Below, in pieces: positions 16,977-28,370 of a stretch of DNA of 45,865 nt. This stretch comes from CAYMRB01 sp964392615 (GTDB taxonomy: Bacteria; Planctomycetota; UBA8108), in contig CAYMRB010000016.1 of the NCBI GenBank assembly GCA_964392615.1, positions 1-45,865 on the forward strand. Direction: 5' to 3'. Below the pieces are notes generated by a model that worked only from the letters and a program-made list of their open reading frames with translations, did not search any database and was not told where the DNA came from. The first letter of the stretch is position 1, and each line of letters begins with the position of its first letter. A program made the translations under genes and the position numbers.

Positions 16977-19900
16977 ATGTTGAGTCGCGCGCCGTACGCG
17001 ATCGTGTTCGCCCTCGGGTTCGCAGCGTTCTCCACCGTGCGCGGTCAGGGTGTCGCGCAATGGGACCTCGACGGATCGCTCGAGGCGACCACCGAGCACG
17101 ACGACCTCCTCGAGAGCTTCGCCGTGCCGGCATTCGAGCCGGAGGTCGACTACTTCGAGTTCGAGATCGACGGCGAGTTCGCAGAGGCAGCCCGCTTCTC
17201 CGCGGGCACGAACTTCATCGTCACGCACGGCTTCGAATCGAACGGCGGCGGAGCCTACGTAAACCAGTACACGTTGATTCTCGACGTCATGTTCCCCGAG
17301 GAGTTCGGCGAGGATGATCCCGACGGACTCCTGCAGACATCGGGCTGGACGGCGCTGTATCAGACCAACGAGGCGAATGGCAACGACGGAGACTGGTTCA
17401 TCCGGCCGAACGGCTCCGGCTCCGGAATCGGCATCTCGGGCAATTACGGCGGCGAGGTGCCCGACGGCATCTGGCACCGCCTGGCGCTCGTCGTCGATCT
17501 CGTCGCGGGGACCTATAAGAGCTATATCAACGGCGCTGAGGTCCAACAGAACACCGGCCTGGCGCTCGACGGCCGCTTCTCGATCGGCGCCACGTTCTTC
17601 CTCTTCGGCGACGAGAGCGGCGACGTGGCTGGTGGCTTCGTCAATAGCGTGCAGTTCCACGACCGCGCGCTAGCAGGCGCGGAGATCGCCGCGCTGGGCG
17701 GGCCGAGCGCCGACGGCATCCCGCTGCCCGACGTCTCCAATCCGCGGAGCTGTCTGTTCCGGCAGTTCCAGACGCGTTTCTCCGCCGAGACCGGCGCCGT
17801 GACCGCGACGTGGTCGAGCATCGACGGCGACGAGGGATTCCGGATTCGCCGAGATGGCACCGTGATCTCCGGCGACCTCGCTGCCGACGCGACGACGTTC
17901 ACGGACGAGACGCCGCCGGCGGGTGGCGTCGGCGTCGTCTACACGCTCGAGTCGCTGCAGGGCGACACCGTCGAGATCGAGTGCCCAGCCCCTCCGATCG
18001 ATGCGTTCGCGTGCACGAGCGGCTTGACCTGCTGCGCGGACCAGGAAGCGGCGACCGTGACGCTCGAGTGGAGCGGCGCGGCAAACCTGCCCGTAACGGG
18101 ATACGCAGTGCTACGAGACGGGGTGCAGGTGGGAACGCCCGCATCCGATGCGACGAGCTTCGTCGACGACGTCCCCGAATCCGGACGGTACGAGTACTCG
18201 CTCACGACGATCAGCGATCCGCCGGACGCGTGCTCGGAGATCCTGCAGTGCACCGCGATCGTCACCGGTGCCGCGATCGATGGCGCGGACGGCTGCGGCG
18301 GCATCATCAATCAGTACGAGTTCGACGGAGACTTGAGCTCGTCGACCGGCGGCCTCGACCTGGCCCCCGGGATTTCCCTGCCGCTCGTGGACGGCGTCGA
18401 CACTCCCGGCGTGTCGTTCCGAACGGTCGAAATCGATGGCGAAGATGCCGAGGTCGCGCATTACACCCGCGGCACGATCCTCCGCATGTTCACCGGGCTA
18501 CCGCCGAACGGCGGCGGCCGGTACACCAATGTGTTCACGCTGATCGCCGACGTCATGTTCCCGGCCGGCGCTCTCGATGAGACCGGCTGGGCACCGCTCT
18601 ACCAGACCAACACGGACAACGCCAACGACGGCGATTGGTTCGTACGCGGGAGCGACCGCGGCATCGGCATCGGCGGCAACTACGGCGGCACGATCGAAGA
18701 CGAGGTGTGGTATCGCGTCGCGCTCGTCGTCGACCTGACCGCCGGCACCTACACGAGCTACATCGACGGTCTGCAGGTGCAACAGAACACCGGCGAGCCC
18801 CTCGACGGCCGCTTCTCGCTCTACTCGATCGACGACGGGCAGGCGGAGGGAATCGTCCTGTTCGCGGACGAATCCGGCGAGAACGCCGAGGGGCTGGTCG
18901 GCTGCGTTCAGATTCGCGATCAGGCGCTCCCTCCCGGAGCGGTCGCGGCGCTCGGAGGGCCGACGGCCGACGGCATTCCCACGAACCCGCCGTTCATCTG
19001 TCCCTTCGCGCTGGAGTGCTGCACGAACCAGGATGCCCGCGAGGTGACGCTGACGTGGGACGCCGGCGAGGATCTGCCGCAGATCGAGGTCCGTCGGAAC
19101 GGCGAGCTCGTGGGCACGGTGGACGGCGACGCCACCTCGTTCGTCGACCGGGACGCACCGGCCGGTCACCACGTCTACGAGCTCCGTCTCACCGGCGACG
19201 GCGAGTGCGCGAACTTCCCGCTCTCGTGCGAGGTGACGATCGTCGACGACGCGCTGCTGTTCGAGGACTTCGACTGCATCGCGGACGACACCGACCTCGA
19301 GGCCGCCGGCTGGCTCGCCGTCGACGAGGGCGAGCCGAACGAAGCGTCGACCTGGACGGTCACGAATCCCCTCGACCGCGCCAACCCGCCGGGAGAACAG
19401 GGCCGGCCCACGGCGGGAGGATTCGTGACCTCCGATTCGGACTTCGGCGGCACGGACGTCCTCCAGAACACGGCTGGAACGGGCATGTCGCACGATCTCT
19501 GGAGCCCGGAGTTCAGCGCCGCCGAAGCCGACACCGTGTGGCTCCATGTCGATGTCGTCGCGCAACTCAACAACGACGGCGACGCGGTGTTCGACATCGA
19601 TGTGTCGACCGATGACGGCGCGACGTGGGACAACGCCTTTCGCCGCGTCTCTCCCGGCCGCACGATCGAGCCGCTGCCGTCGATCGCCGAGGACAACGCC
19701 GACGGGATCTGGGGCCGCCTGCACGTCGATCTCACCGATCTCGCCGCGAACGAGTCGAGCGTGCGGCTACGGTTGCGCCACTTCGAGCCGACCTGGGACT
19801 GGTTCGTCGCGGTCGACAACGTGCGCGTCGACGATCGACCGCCGGGCGGAGATATCGTCATCCTCGGGCCCGAGACCTTCGACCCCGAGGCCAGCCCCCA

Positions 19901-20717
19901 CGACTGGCAGACGACCCACGGCCCCCACCGCGACGGCGGCCGCCCTTGGGGGGTCGACGATATCTGCCGCATCTCGCTCGGTCCGGACGGCGTCTTCCCG
20001 GACTTCGCGGCCGGCCGCCAGCTCCACCACTTCGACGAGTTTTTCGCCCACGTCGAGGACAGCCTCTGCCTCCGCGCGCGAGAGGATGAGCTCCTGCTCA
20101 CACCGCCGCTGGACGCGTCGTCGCTCGACTCGGTCTGGCTCCACGTGCGCTCGGCGATCTGGCACAACGACACGGCCGCAGCGAAGATCCTGCTGAGCCT
20201 CGATGACGGTCTCACCTTCGAGGCGGAGCCGGTGTTCTCCTACGACAGCGGCGCGGCGCACGTCTCGGGGGAGGAGCCGTACTTCACCGAGCACGTCATC
20301 GAGGTGCCGCGTGCAGCCGGACAGCCACAGGTCGTGTTCGCCTTCCACTATCGGACGGCCGGCGACGAGCTCGCCGAGCTGGACACCTGGTGGGCGATCG
20401 ACGATGTCGGCGTCACCGGAGCGGAGGGTGCCGGCGGCGTCCCGTTCCGTCGCGGCGATGCCGACGACAGCGGCGACCTGCGGCTCACGGACGGCGTCGC
20501 CATTCTGAACTTCCTGTTCCTCGGCGGAGCGACACCGACCTGCATGGAGACCGCGGACGCGGACGACGATGGCGACATTCGCATCAACGATGCGATCCGC
20601 GTGCTCAACTTCCTGTTCCTCGGTGGCGCGCCGCCCCCGTCTCCCGGCCCGGCCGAGTGCGGCCCGGAGCCGGCCGCGTCGCCGAACCTCGGCTGCGCGC
20701 AGTACACGTCCTGCTGA
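16977..20717 (+). CDS. Giant secreted LamG/Fn3-like/MAM-like protein with dockerin-like C-terminus, 1246 aa
   Basis: The start ATG has GGAGG six bases upstream. The signal peptide is about 1-23. Domains follow in order: LamG-type sandwich 1 (25-255); two Fn3-like domains (265-342, 348-438) each with a Cys-containing start and a DATSF.D strand; LamG sandwich 2 (442-672); a third Fn3-like domain (678-757); two MAM-like sandwiches (758-958, 965-1151); and a dockerin-like pair (1157-1246) with FRRGDADDSGD...LNFLFLGG twice and a tail ending in Cys. No catalytic motif is seen; extracellular binding or structure is the likely role. LamG 1 and 2 resemble each other and those of the two preceding giant proteins. 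The C-terminal half matches the protein at 9090-12800, so this is an old tandem duplication with domain shuffling. Confidence 0.9.
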   Translation: MLSRAPYAIVFALGFAAFSTVRGQGVAQWDLDGSLEATTEHDDLLESFAVPAFEPEVDYFEFEIDGEFAEAARFSAGTNFIVTHGFESNGGGAYVNQYTLILDVMFPEEFGEDDPDGLLQTSGWTALYQTNEANGNDGDWFIRPNGSGSGIGISGNYGGEVPDGIWHRLALVVDLVAGTYKSYINGAEVQQNTGLALDGRFSIGATFFLFGDESGDVAGGFVNSVQFHDRALAGAEIAALGGPSADGIPLPDVSNPRSCLFRQFQTRFSAETGAVTATWSSIDGDEGFRIRRDGTVISGDLAADATTFTDETPPAGGVGVVYTLESLQGDTVEIECPAPPIDAFACTSGLTCCADQEAATVTLEWSGAANLPVTGYAVLRDGVQVGTPASDATSFVDDVPESGRYEYSLTTISDPPDACSEILQCTAIVTGAAIDGADGCGGIINQYEFDGDLSSSTGGLDLAPGISLPLVDGVDTPGVSFRTVEIDGEDAEVAHYTRGTILRMFTGLPPNGGGRYTNVFTLIADVMFPAGALDETGWAPLYQTNTDNANDGDWFVRGSDRGIGIGGNYGGTIEDEVWYRVALVVDLTAGTYTSYIDGLQVQQNTGEPLDGRFSLYSIDDGQAEGIVLFADESGENAEGLVGCVQIRDQALPPGAVAALGGPTADGIPTNPPFICPFALECCTNQDAREVTLTWDAGEDLPQIEVRRNGELVGTVDGDATSFVDRDAPAGHHVYELRLTGDGECANFPLSCEVTIVDDALLFEDFDCIADDTDLEAAGWLAVDEGEPNEASTWTVTNPLDRANPPGEQGRPTAGGFVTSDSDFGGTDVLQNTAGTGMSHDLWSPEFSAAEADTVWLHVDVVAQLNNDGDAVFDIDVSTDDGATWDNAFRRVSPGRTIEPLPSIAEDNADGIWGRLHVDLTDLAANESSVRLRLRHFEPTWDWFVAVDNVRVDDRPPGGDIVILGPETFDPEASPHDWQTTHGPHRDGGRPWGVDDICRISLGPDGVFPDFAAGRQLHHFDEFFAHVEDSLCLRAREDELLLTPPLDASSLDSVWLHVRSAIWHNDTAAAKILLSLDDGLTFEAEPVFSYDSGAAHVSGEEPYFTEHVIEVPRAAGQPQVVFAFHYRTAGDELAELDTWWAIDDVGVTGAEGAGGVPFRRGDADDSGDLRLTDGVAILNFLFLGGATPTCMETADADDDGDIRINDAIRVLNFLFLGGAPPPSPGPAECGPEPAASPNLGCAQYTSC

Positions 20718-20794
20718 GGATCCCCACAGCGAGACCGAGCGCCGAGGCCCGCCGCCGGGTTTCCGGTGCTCGATCGCCTCCCTCGCTTCCGGGG

Positions 20795-21076
20795 TCAGGA
20801 CGATCCGTCGACGATCGAGCGCGGCCCCTTACCGGCCGTCTTCTCGTAGTTCCCCTTGCCCCGCCGCGTGTATTGCGTGAATCCCGCGGCCTCGAGCTTG
20901 CTGCGGCTCAGCGGATCGCCGCCGCTGACCGAAAAGCTGGACAGGAGCCGCTTGACGGGCTGTCCGCACTCCGGACAGGACGTGAGTGGGTCGTCGGCCA
21001 TCCGCTGGACGACCTCGAACGACTCCCTGCAGTGGTCGCAGCCCTCGTCGGCGGCTGCGTATTCGTAGATCGGCAT
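20795..21076 (-). CDS. FmdB-family zinc ribbon protein
   Basis: This small 93-residue protein begins MPIYEYA, the hallmark of the FmdB/CxxC_CxxC_SSSS family. Two CxxC knuckles (C13-C16 and C34-C37) form the zinc ribbon, followed by KRLLSSFSVSGG and a basic, glycine/serine-rich C-terminus. Length and motif order match the family. The start ATG at 21076 has GGAGG nine bases upstream; the frame is open further upstream but without a good start signal. It is usually annotated as a putative regulatory protein, and the biochemical role is unknown. It diverges from leuS across 216 bases and converges with the large secreted protein gene that ends at 20717. Confidence 0.9.
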   Translation of the reverse strand: MPIYEYAAADEGCDHCRESFEVVQRMADDPLTSCPECGQPVKRLLSSFSVSGGDPLSRSKLEAAGFTQYTRRGKGNYEKTAGKGPRSIVDGSS

Positions 21077-21172
21077 GGCGATCGACCTCCGGGCTTCATG
21101 AACACCCTCATCTTCGGCTCGCGCGCGCGCCAGCCGTCGGTTTCCCCACGCAGGCGATACCGCCGGGCGCCG

Positions 21173-21200
21173 TTGCCACCGACGGATACCGTGATAGGAT
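21173..21200 (+). promoter_or_regulatory. Predicted sigma70-type promoter for leuS
   Basis: TTGCCA (21173-21178) and TAGGAT (21195-21200) are 16 bases apart, with a TGA extension just before the -10 box. This is the best match in the divergent region and leaves a leader of about 85 bases before leuS. I see no T-box or other riboswitch in that leader. Confidence 0.4.
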
Positions 21201-21292
21201 AGGCCGATTCGGGCACGCCGCAAGGGGCCGCAGCTCCCGGCCGTCCCGAAAACCTACGCAACCGCAGCCGCCGACGGGCGCAGAGAATACGG

Positions 21293-24225
<2,933 letters not shown>

Positions 24226-24229
<4 letters not shown>

Positions 24230-25341
24230 CGTCCGAACAGCTTCACGACACGAGCGCGGTCCTTCTTGGCGACGGACACGAGCAGCGCATCGCGCAGATC
24301 GTTGAGCCACAGGTACGGCACGTTGTTCAGACGGCGGAATCGCTTCTTCTTCGCGAGCCAGACCCAGCACTTGCCGTAGACGTCGGTGCCGAACTCGGCG
24401 CCGATCGTGTGAAACAGCGTCAGAATCGCGTCGTAGGAGCCGACGCCGCTCGTCTTGCCATCGATCTGCTTGCGAAGACGCGTGACGCCACTCGCGCGTC
24501 GCTGATAGCTCGTCCAGGTCGGCCACGGCTCGTTGCCGAGGCGGTCGTAGACCTTCTCGACGACGAGGCAGCCGGTGTAGTGCGCCCACGCGTGCTTGTC
24601 GTCCTCGACCTCGCGGTACTTGCCCCACATCGCGACCATGTGGCCGAGCTCGTGGCAGAAGCCGTACACGATGCGCCGCTGGCCGGCGAGGGTGAGGTAC
24701 TTCTCATCCGGCATCTCGTACCGCAGCTCGGAGTGATACATCGGCGTCGGATGGAAGAAGAGCCGCGACTTCTCGATCGACGGATCGACATGGATCAGGA
24801 TGCGGACCTTCTTGCCCGGCACCTTGCTGATGTGCGAGAAGCCGAAGAGCTCGAGGTATCCGGCTCGGGCGGCTTCCGCGAGATCCAGCGCGGACTTGCC
24901 CCACTTCGGATCGACCCCGACGACGCGAACGACGAAGTGCTTTGACGCGGCGAAGGAACCGAGCCGTGCGGCGAGGTCGGCGTCGAGCTCGGCGATCTGC
25001 GCGCGCAAGGGCTCGATTCGCTCGACCCACGCGAGCTCGGCGTAGACGAGCGCGAGCTCTGCGAGAGCGCGGGCTCTCTTGCGCGGATCGCGCAGCTTCT
25101 CGTAGCGCTTCTCGAGGCCGAGGTACTTCGACGAGACTTTCTTGCGAAGATCCTCCTCACGCCATGCGCTGCGGCTGCGAGCCGCCCTCGCGTGGAGACT
25201 CTCGACCGCCTTGTGAAATGCCGCGATCCGCGAGTCGACCGGCTTCTTCGGCAGCGTGAAGAGCTCAGCGCGGACGACTGAGGAGCTGACGACAACGATG
25301 GCCGCCACCGTCAGATACGGGGAAAGCGAAGTTCTCATCAT
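24226..25341 (-). CDS. Exported putative zinc metalloprotease (HELGH)
   Basis: This 371-residue protein has an N-terminal signal sequence (1-25, SPYLTVAAIVVVSSSVVRA). A charged, helical region follows (about 30-125, rich in Arg/Lys/Glu and probably coiled). A C-terminal domain contains HELGH (H230, E231, H234), the HExxH zinc-protease core. Downstream, H250 and H254 (KHAWAHY) or E244 could supply the third ligand. I do not recognise a named family; it lacks the metzincin GxxH extension found in the protease at 355-2280. The assignment as protease is inference from the motif plus export signal. It lies 92 bases downstream of the dockerin-like protein on the same strand, so the two may be co-transcribed. 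Its stop codon overlaps that of leuS on the opposite strand. Confidence 0.78.
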
Positions 25342-25433
25342 TCGAAGCCCTACCTGAGATGCGATTGAGAGAGGACACCCGAACCTCTACAGACTCGAAC
25401 GCCGCGAAGAGTTCCGCGCTCGCGGCATCCGAG

Positions 25434-28235
25434 TCACTCGCAAAGGTCGGCCGAATCTGCACAGTCCAGCGCGTCCTCGGTGGGATCCTCGCCGCAGTCC
25501 TCCGCGGTGAAGTTCCCCGTCTCCGGGGCGGGCTCCGCGGGCGCGGGACCTCCCGTGAACAGCCAGTTGAACACGATGATGGCGTCGTTGAGTGCCAACG
25601 CGCCGCCATCGTCCGCGTCGGCGGCGTCGAGACAGGCCGGTGGCGGCAGGCCGAGGAACAGGAAGTTCAGCGTGACGATGCCGTCGTTCAAGTTGACCGC
25701 GCCATTGCCGTCGGAGTCGCCCCGGACGAACGCGGTCTCTCGTCCGTTGACGATCTCCTCCAACTCCCAATCCTCGAACGTGATCGTCGTCAGGTCACAT
25801 GCCTGGTGCGACGTCACGGCCAGACCGATCTGGACCGACTCGGGCGCATTCGCGCCCCAATCGTGGCTGCCGACCTCGACCCACTCTCCCGGACTGCCAG
25901 CCGCACCGGACTCGTCGAAGACGAAGCCGGTGAACACGTTGCCGACGCGGTCGAGGCGCAGGGCGTCGAAGTGGGTGCCGGGGGGAATCGTGCCGAAGAG
26001 CTCGAAGTTGTCCACGCCGCCGTGCGTCCTCCGCGCCGCAAGCCAGGTCGCGTCCTGACGGTCTTCGCCGTGGTCGGAGATGAAGGTATAGCGCGAGTCC
26101 GTGCTGCAGTCCTGTCGCGCCATGATGCCGTGCTTGCCCCAACGCGAGCCGGGGGCGAAGTCCTGGTTCGCGATCCTCACGCGCGCGCTGAAGTCCCCCG
26201 AGACTTCCTTGTACGCGTACATGAACTGGTCGCCACCGGCCCAGATGTCGACGCCGGCGCCGGCGATCTCGAGCGTTCCCGGGCTCGGCTCCGTGATGGA
26301 CGTGCCGCTGCACTCGGCGCCTATGGCGTGGCCATGGTCGAGCCCGAAATCGGGAAACGGCCCGAGATCGGTCGCGACAGGCGGCGCGGCGATGGAATCC
26401 GCGCCGAATACGGACACCGAGTCGACGTCGCCCGAGAACGACAGCAGCGCGTCATCGACGTCCACGGTGTAGACGACGCCGTCGGCAAGTAGCGCCGCGT
26501 CGAGATCCGACCAGACGATCTGCACGCCGCTGGGCGGCTCCTCGAGGATGGACGCGTCGCCGAAATCGACCTCGTCGAAGATGATCTCTACCGGCGCGGT
26601 GCAATCGAAGGTATGAGACGACGCCACGAGACCGACCGCGACGACCTCCGGGGCTCCGGGCCCCCAATCGTGCGATCCGAGGAACGTCCAGTCCGCACCG
26701 GGATCGGGGCGCGAGTAGCTGGAGAAGACATTCCCGGCGCGAACCAGGCGCAGGTAGTCGTCGTGTACGACGCACGCGGCCGCCTCGCGCTGCTCGGGAC
26801 AGGTTGCGTCAGCGCATCCGACGCCGTCGTCGGGTCCGATACCGTCGCAGTAGTCGTCGATGCCGTCGCCGGACGGGTTGAGCGGGAACGGGGTCAGCTC
26901 GAAGTTGTTGCCGCCGCCGTGAACCGGCCGTGCGGCCATCAGCGTCGAGTCGTCGTTGTGATGAGGCGCCGCGAAGACGTCGCCGATCGCGTCCTGCGTG
27001 AACGTGTAGCGCGAACGCGGCCCGAGGTCCTGACGCGCCATGATGCCGTGCTTGCCCCACCGAGCGCCGGGCGCAGAGATGCGGTCGACGACGTGAACGC
27101 GGAGGTCGAAGTCACCCTCGACCCAATTGTACGCGAACTCGAACGTGTCCCCGTCCGCCCAGATGTCCGCGCCCGTGTTGGTCACCGTGTAGGTGCCGGG
27201 AGGCCCCTCGATCGTGTCTCCGTTGCCGCCCGGACACGCCGGGTTGAAGCCTACGGTGCGGTGGTCCTCGAACTCACCGACCGCACGCGTCTCGCCGGTG
27301 CTGAGCGGTGTCACGACGCCGCCGTTGTCAGCTTCGACCACCTCGGGTCCGAACGGCCCGACGGCCCGCTCCGTCACGGTGACGGTGCCGCCATCCGGCA
27401 AGTTCTGCGCGATCGTCACGACGACCGGCGCGGACGACACCGGCGGGCAGGCACCGGCGGGCACCGAGAACGCGGCCGTGCGCAGCGGAAGCGGGACGCA
27501 CGCCGGCCCTGACTCGCCTTCGATGCCGCGAAGCGCGATCTCGGGATGGCCGTCCACGATCGGAATGCTATCTTGCAGCAACCGCAACGACCCGCCGAAT
27601 CCCGAGGCGTCCTCGAAGACCACGTGGACGATGCGATGCACGCCCTCCTCGACCGTGACGCTCGTCGTGTTGTCACAGCGTCCGGCACCGCAATTGCCCG
27701 CACCGCGACACGCTGCCTCGTTGATGATCAGCCGCCCGTCGAGCCAGACCTGCTGGTCGTCGTCGGAGTTCGCGCAGATGTCGAGCGTGAACTCGTCAGT
27801 TGTTTCGAAGTACGTGCAGAGAAGCGTCAGGATGCCGTCCGTGGGGCCACCCGAACGCCCTGCGTCGATGTCCAGGTCGTTGAAGCAGTCCAGCGGGCTG
27901 CCGTCGTCGAGACGCCGCCACACGGGGTTGCCGTCCGCGTCCGTCGGGCCGACGTAGCCCGTTGTCGCGGCGGCGGCCGGATCGTACGCGACTGCATCGC
28001 CGAGGGCGGGGTACTGGCAGTGGACCGACGCCGGCGCGATGTGGTTGGCGCGCAGCCGCGTCGCGTCGCCGCTACACCCCAGGCCGTCGTGCGTGAACGG
28101 CCCGAGAGCGAGCCAGTTCTCCGTCGTGATGTAGCCATTGAAATCAGCGACCTGCGCGCGGACGGTGGGCGCGGTCGCAGCGACAATCAGCAATGCCGTC
28201 GCGATCCGAAATCGAAAGCCGCAGCGTGAGAGCAT
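25434..28235 (-). CDS. Secreted PA14-like/DUF1349-like protein with dockerin-like C-terminus, 933 aa
   Basis: The ATG start at 28235 has GAGGG upstream; the frame remains open to 29687, but that extension lies antisense to the HEAT gene and is not coding-like. The signal peptide is 1-28. Residues about 30-215 resemble a PA14-type binding domain (QVWLDGRLIINEAAC, SVTVEEGVHRIVHVVFEDA). Two related concanavalin-like domains of the DUF1349 kind follow (about 345-560 and 650-830), both with GADIW/GVDIW..GD.F..AY and SRWGKHGIMARQD-type blocks. A dockerin-like pair (835-933, VRGDSDGNGAVNLNDG...LNFLFLG) closes the protein, with a Cys-rich end (LDCADSADLCE). No catalytic residues are evident; carbohydrate or surface binding is inferred. 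It is probably the first gene of a unit with the HELGH protein. Confidence 0.88.
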   Translation of the reverse strand: MLSRCGFRFRIATALLIVAATAPTVRAQVADFNGYITTENWLALGPFTHDGLGCSGDATRLRANHIAPASVHCQYPALGDAVAYDPAAAATTGYVGPTDADGNPVWRRLDDGSPLDCFNDLDIDAGRSGGPTDGILTLLCTYFETTDEFTLDICANSDDDQQVWLDGRLIINEAACRGAGNCGAGRCDNTTSVTVEEGVHRIVHVVFEDASGFGGSLRLLQDSIPIVDGHPEIALRGIEGESGPACVPLPLRTAAFSVPAGACPPVSSAPVVVTIAQNLPDGGTVTVTERAVGPFGPEVVEADNGGVVTPLSTGETRAVGEFEDHRTVGFNPACPGGNGDTIEGPPGTYTVTNTGADIWADGDTFEFAYNWVEGDFDLRVHVVDRISAPGARWGKHGIMARQDLGPRSRYTFTQDAIGDVFAAPHHNDDSTLMAARPVHGGGNNFELTPFPLNPSGDGIDDYCDGIGPDDGVGCADATCPEQREAAACVVHDDYLRLVRAGNVFSSYSRPDPGADWTFLGSHDWGPGAPEVVAVGLVASSHTFDCTAPVEIIFDEVDFGDASILEEPPSGVQIVWSDLDAALLADGVVYTVDVDDALLSFSGDVDSVSVFGADSIAAPPVATDLGPFPDFGLDHGHAIGAECSGTSITEPSPGTLEIAGAGVDIWAGGDQFMYAYKEVSGDFSARVRIANQDFAPGSRWGKHGIMARQDCSTDSRYTFISDHGEDRQDATWLAARRTHGGVDNFELFGTIPPGTHFDALRLDRVGNVFTGFVFDESGAAGSPGEWVEVGSHDWGANAPESVQIGLAVTSHQACDLTTITFEDWELEEIVNGRETAFVRGDSDGNGAVNLNDGIVTLNFLFLGLPPPACLDAADADDGGALALNDAIIVFNWLFTGGPAPAEPAPETGNFTAEDCGEDPTEDALDCADSADLCE

Positions 28236-28370
28236 GGAACGATCCCTCAGAGACCCTGAACCTGTTCTGTCAGTGGTACCGGACAGGCCGCTCCGGACGC
28301 CACGAAAAAGGGGGCTGCCACGCCTCCAAACCCTGGCGCGCCGTGGTCCGCGGGGCGACAATCGGCTCCG

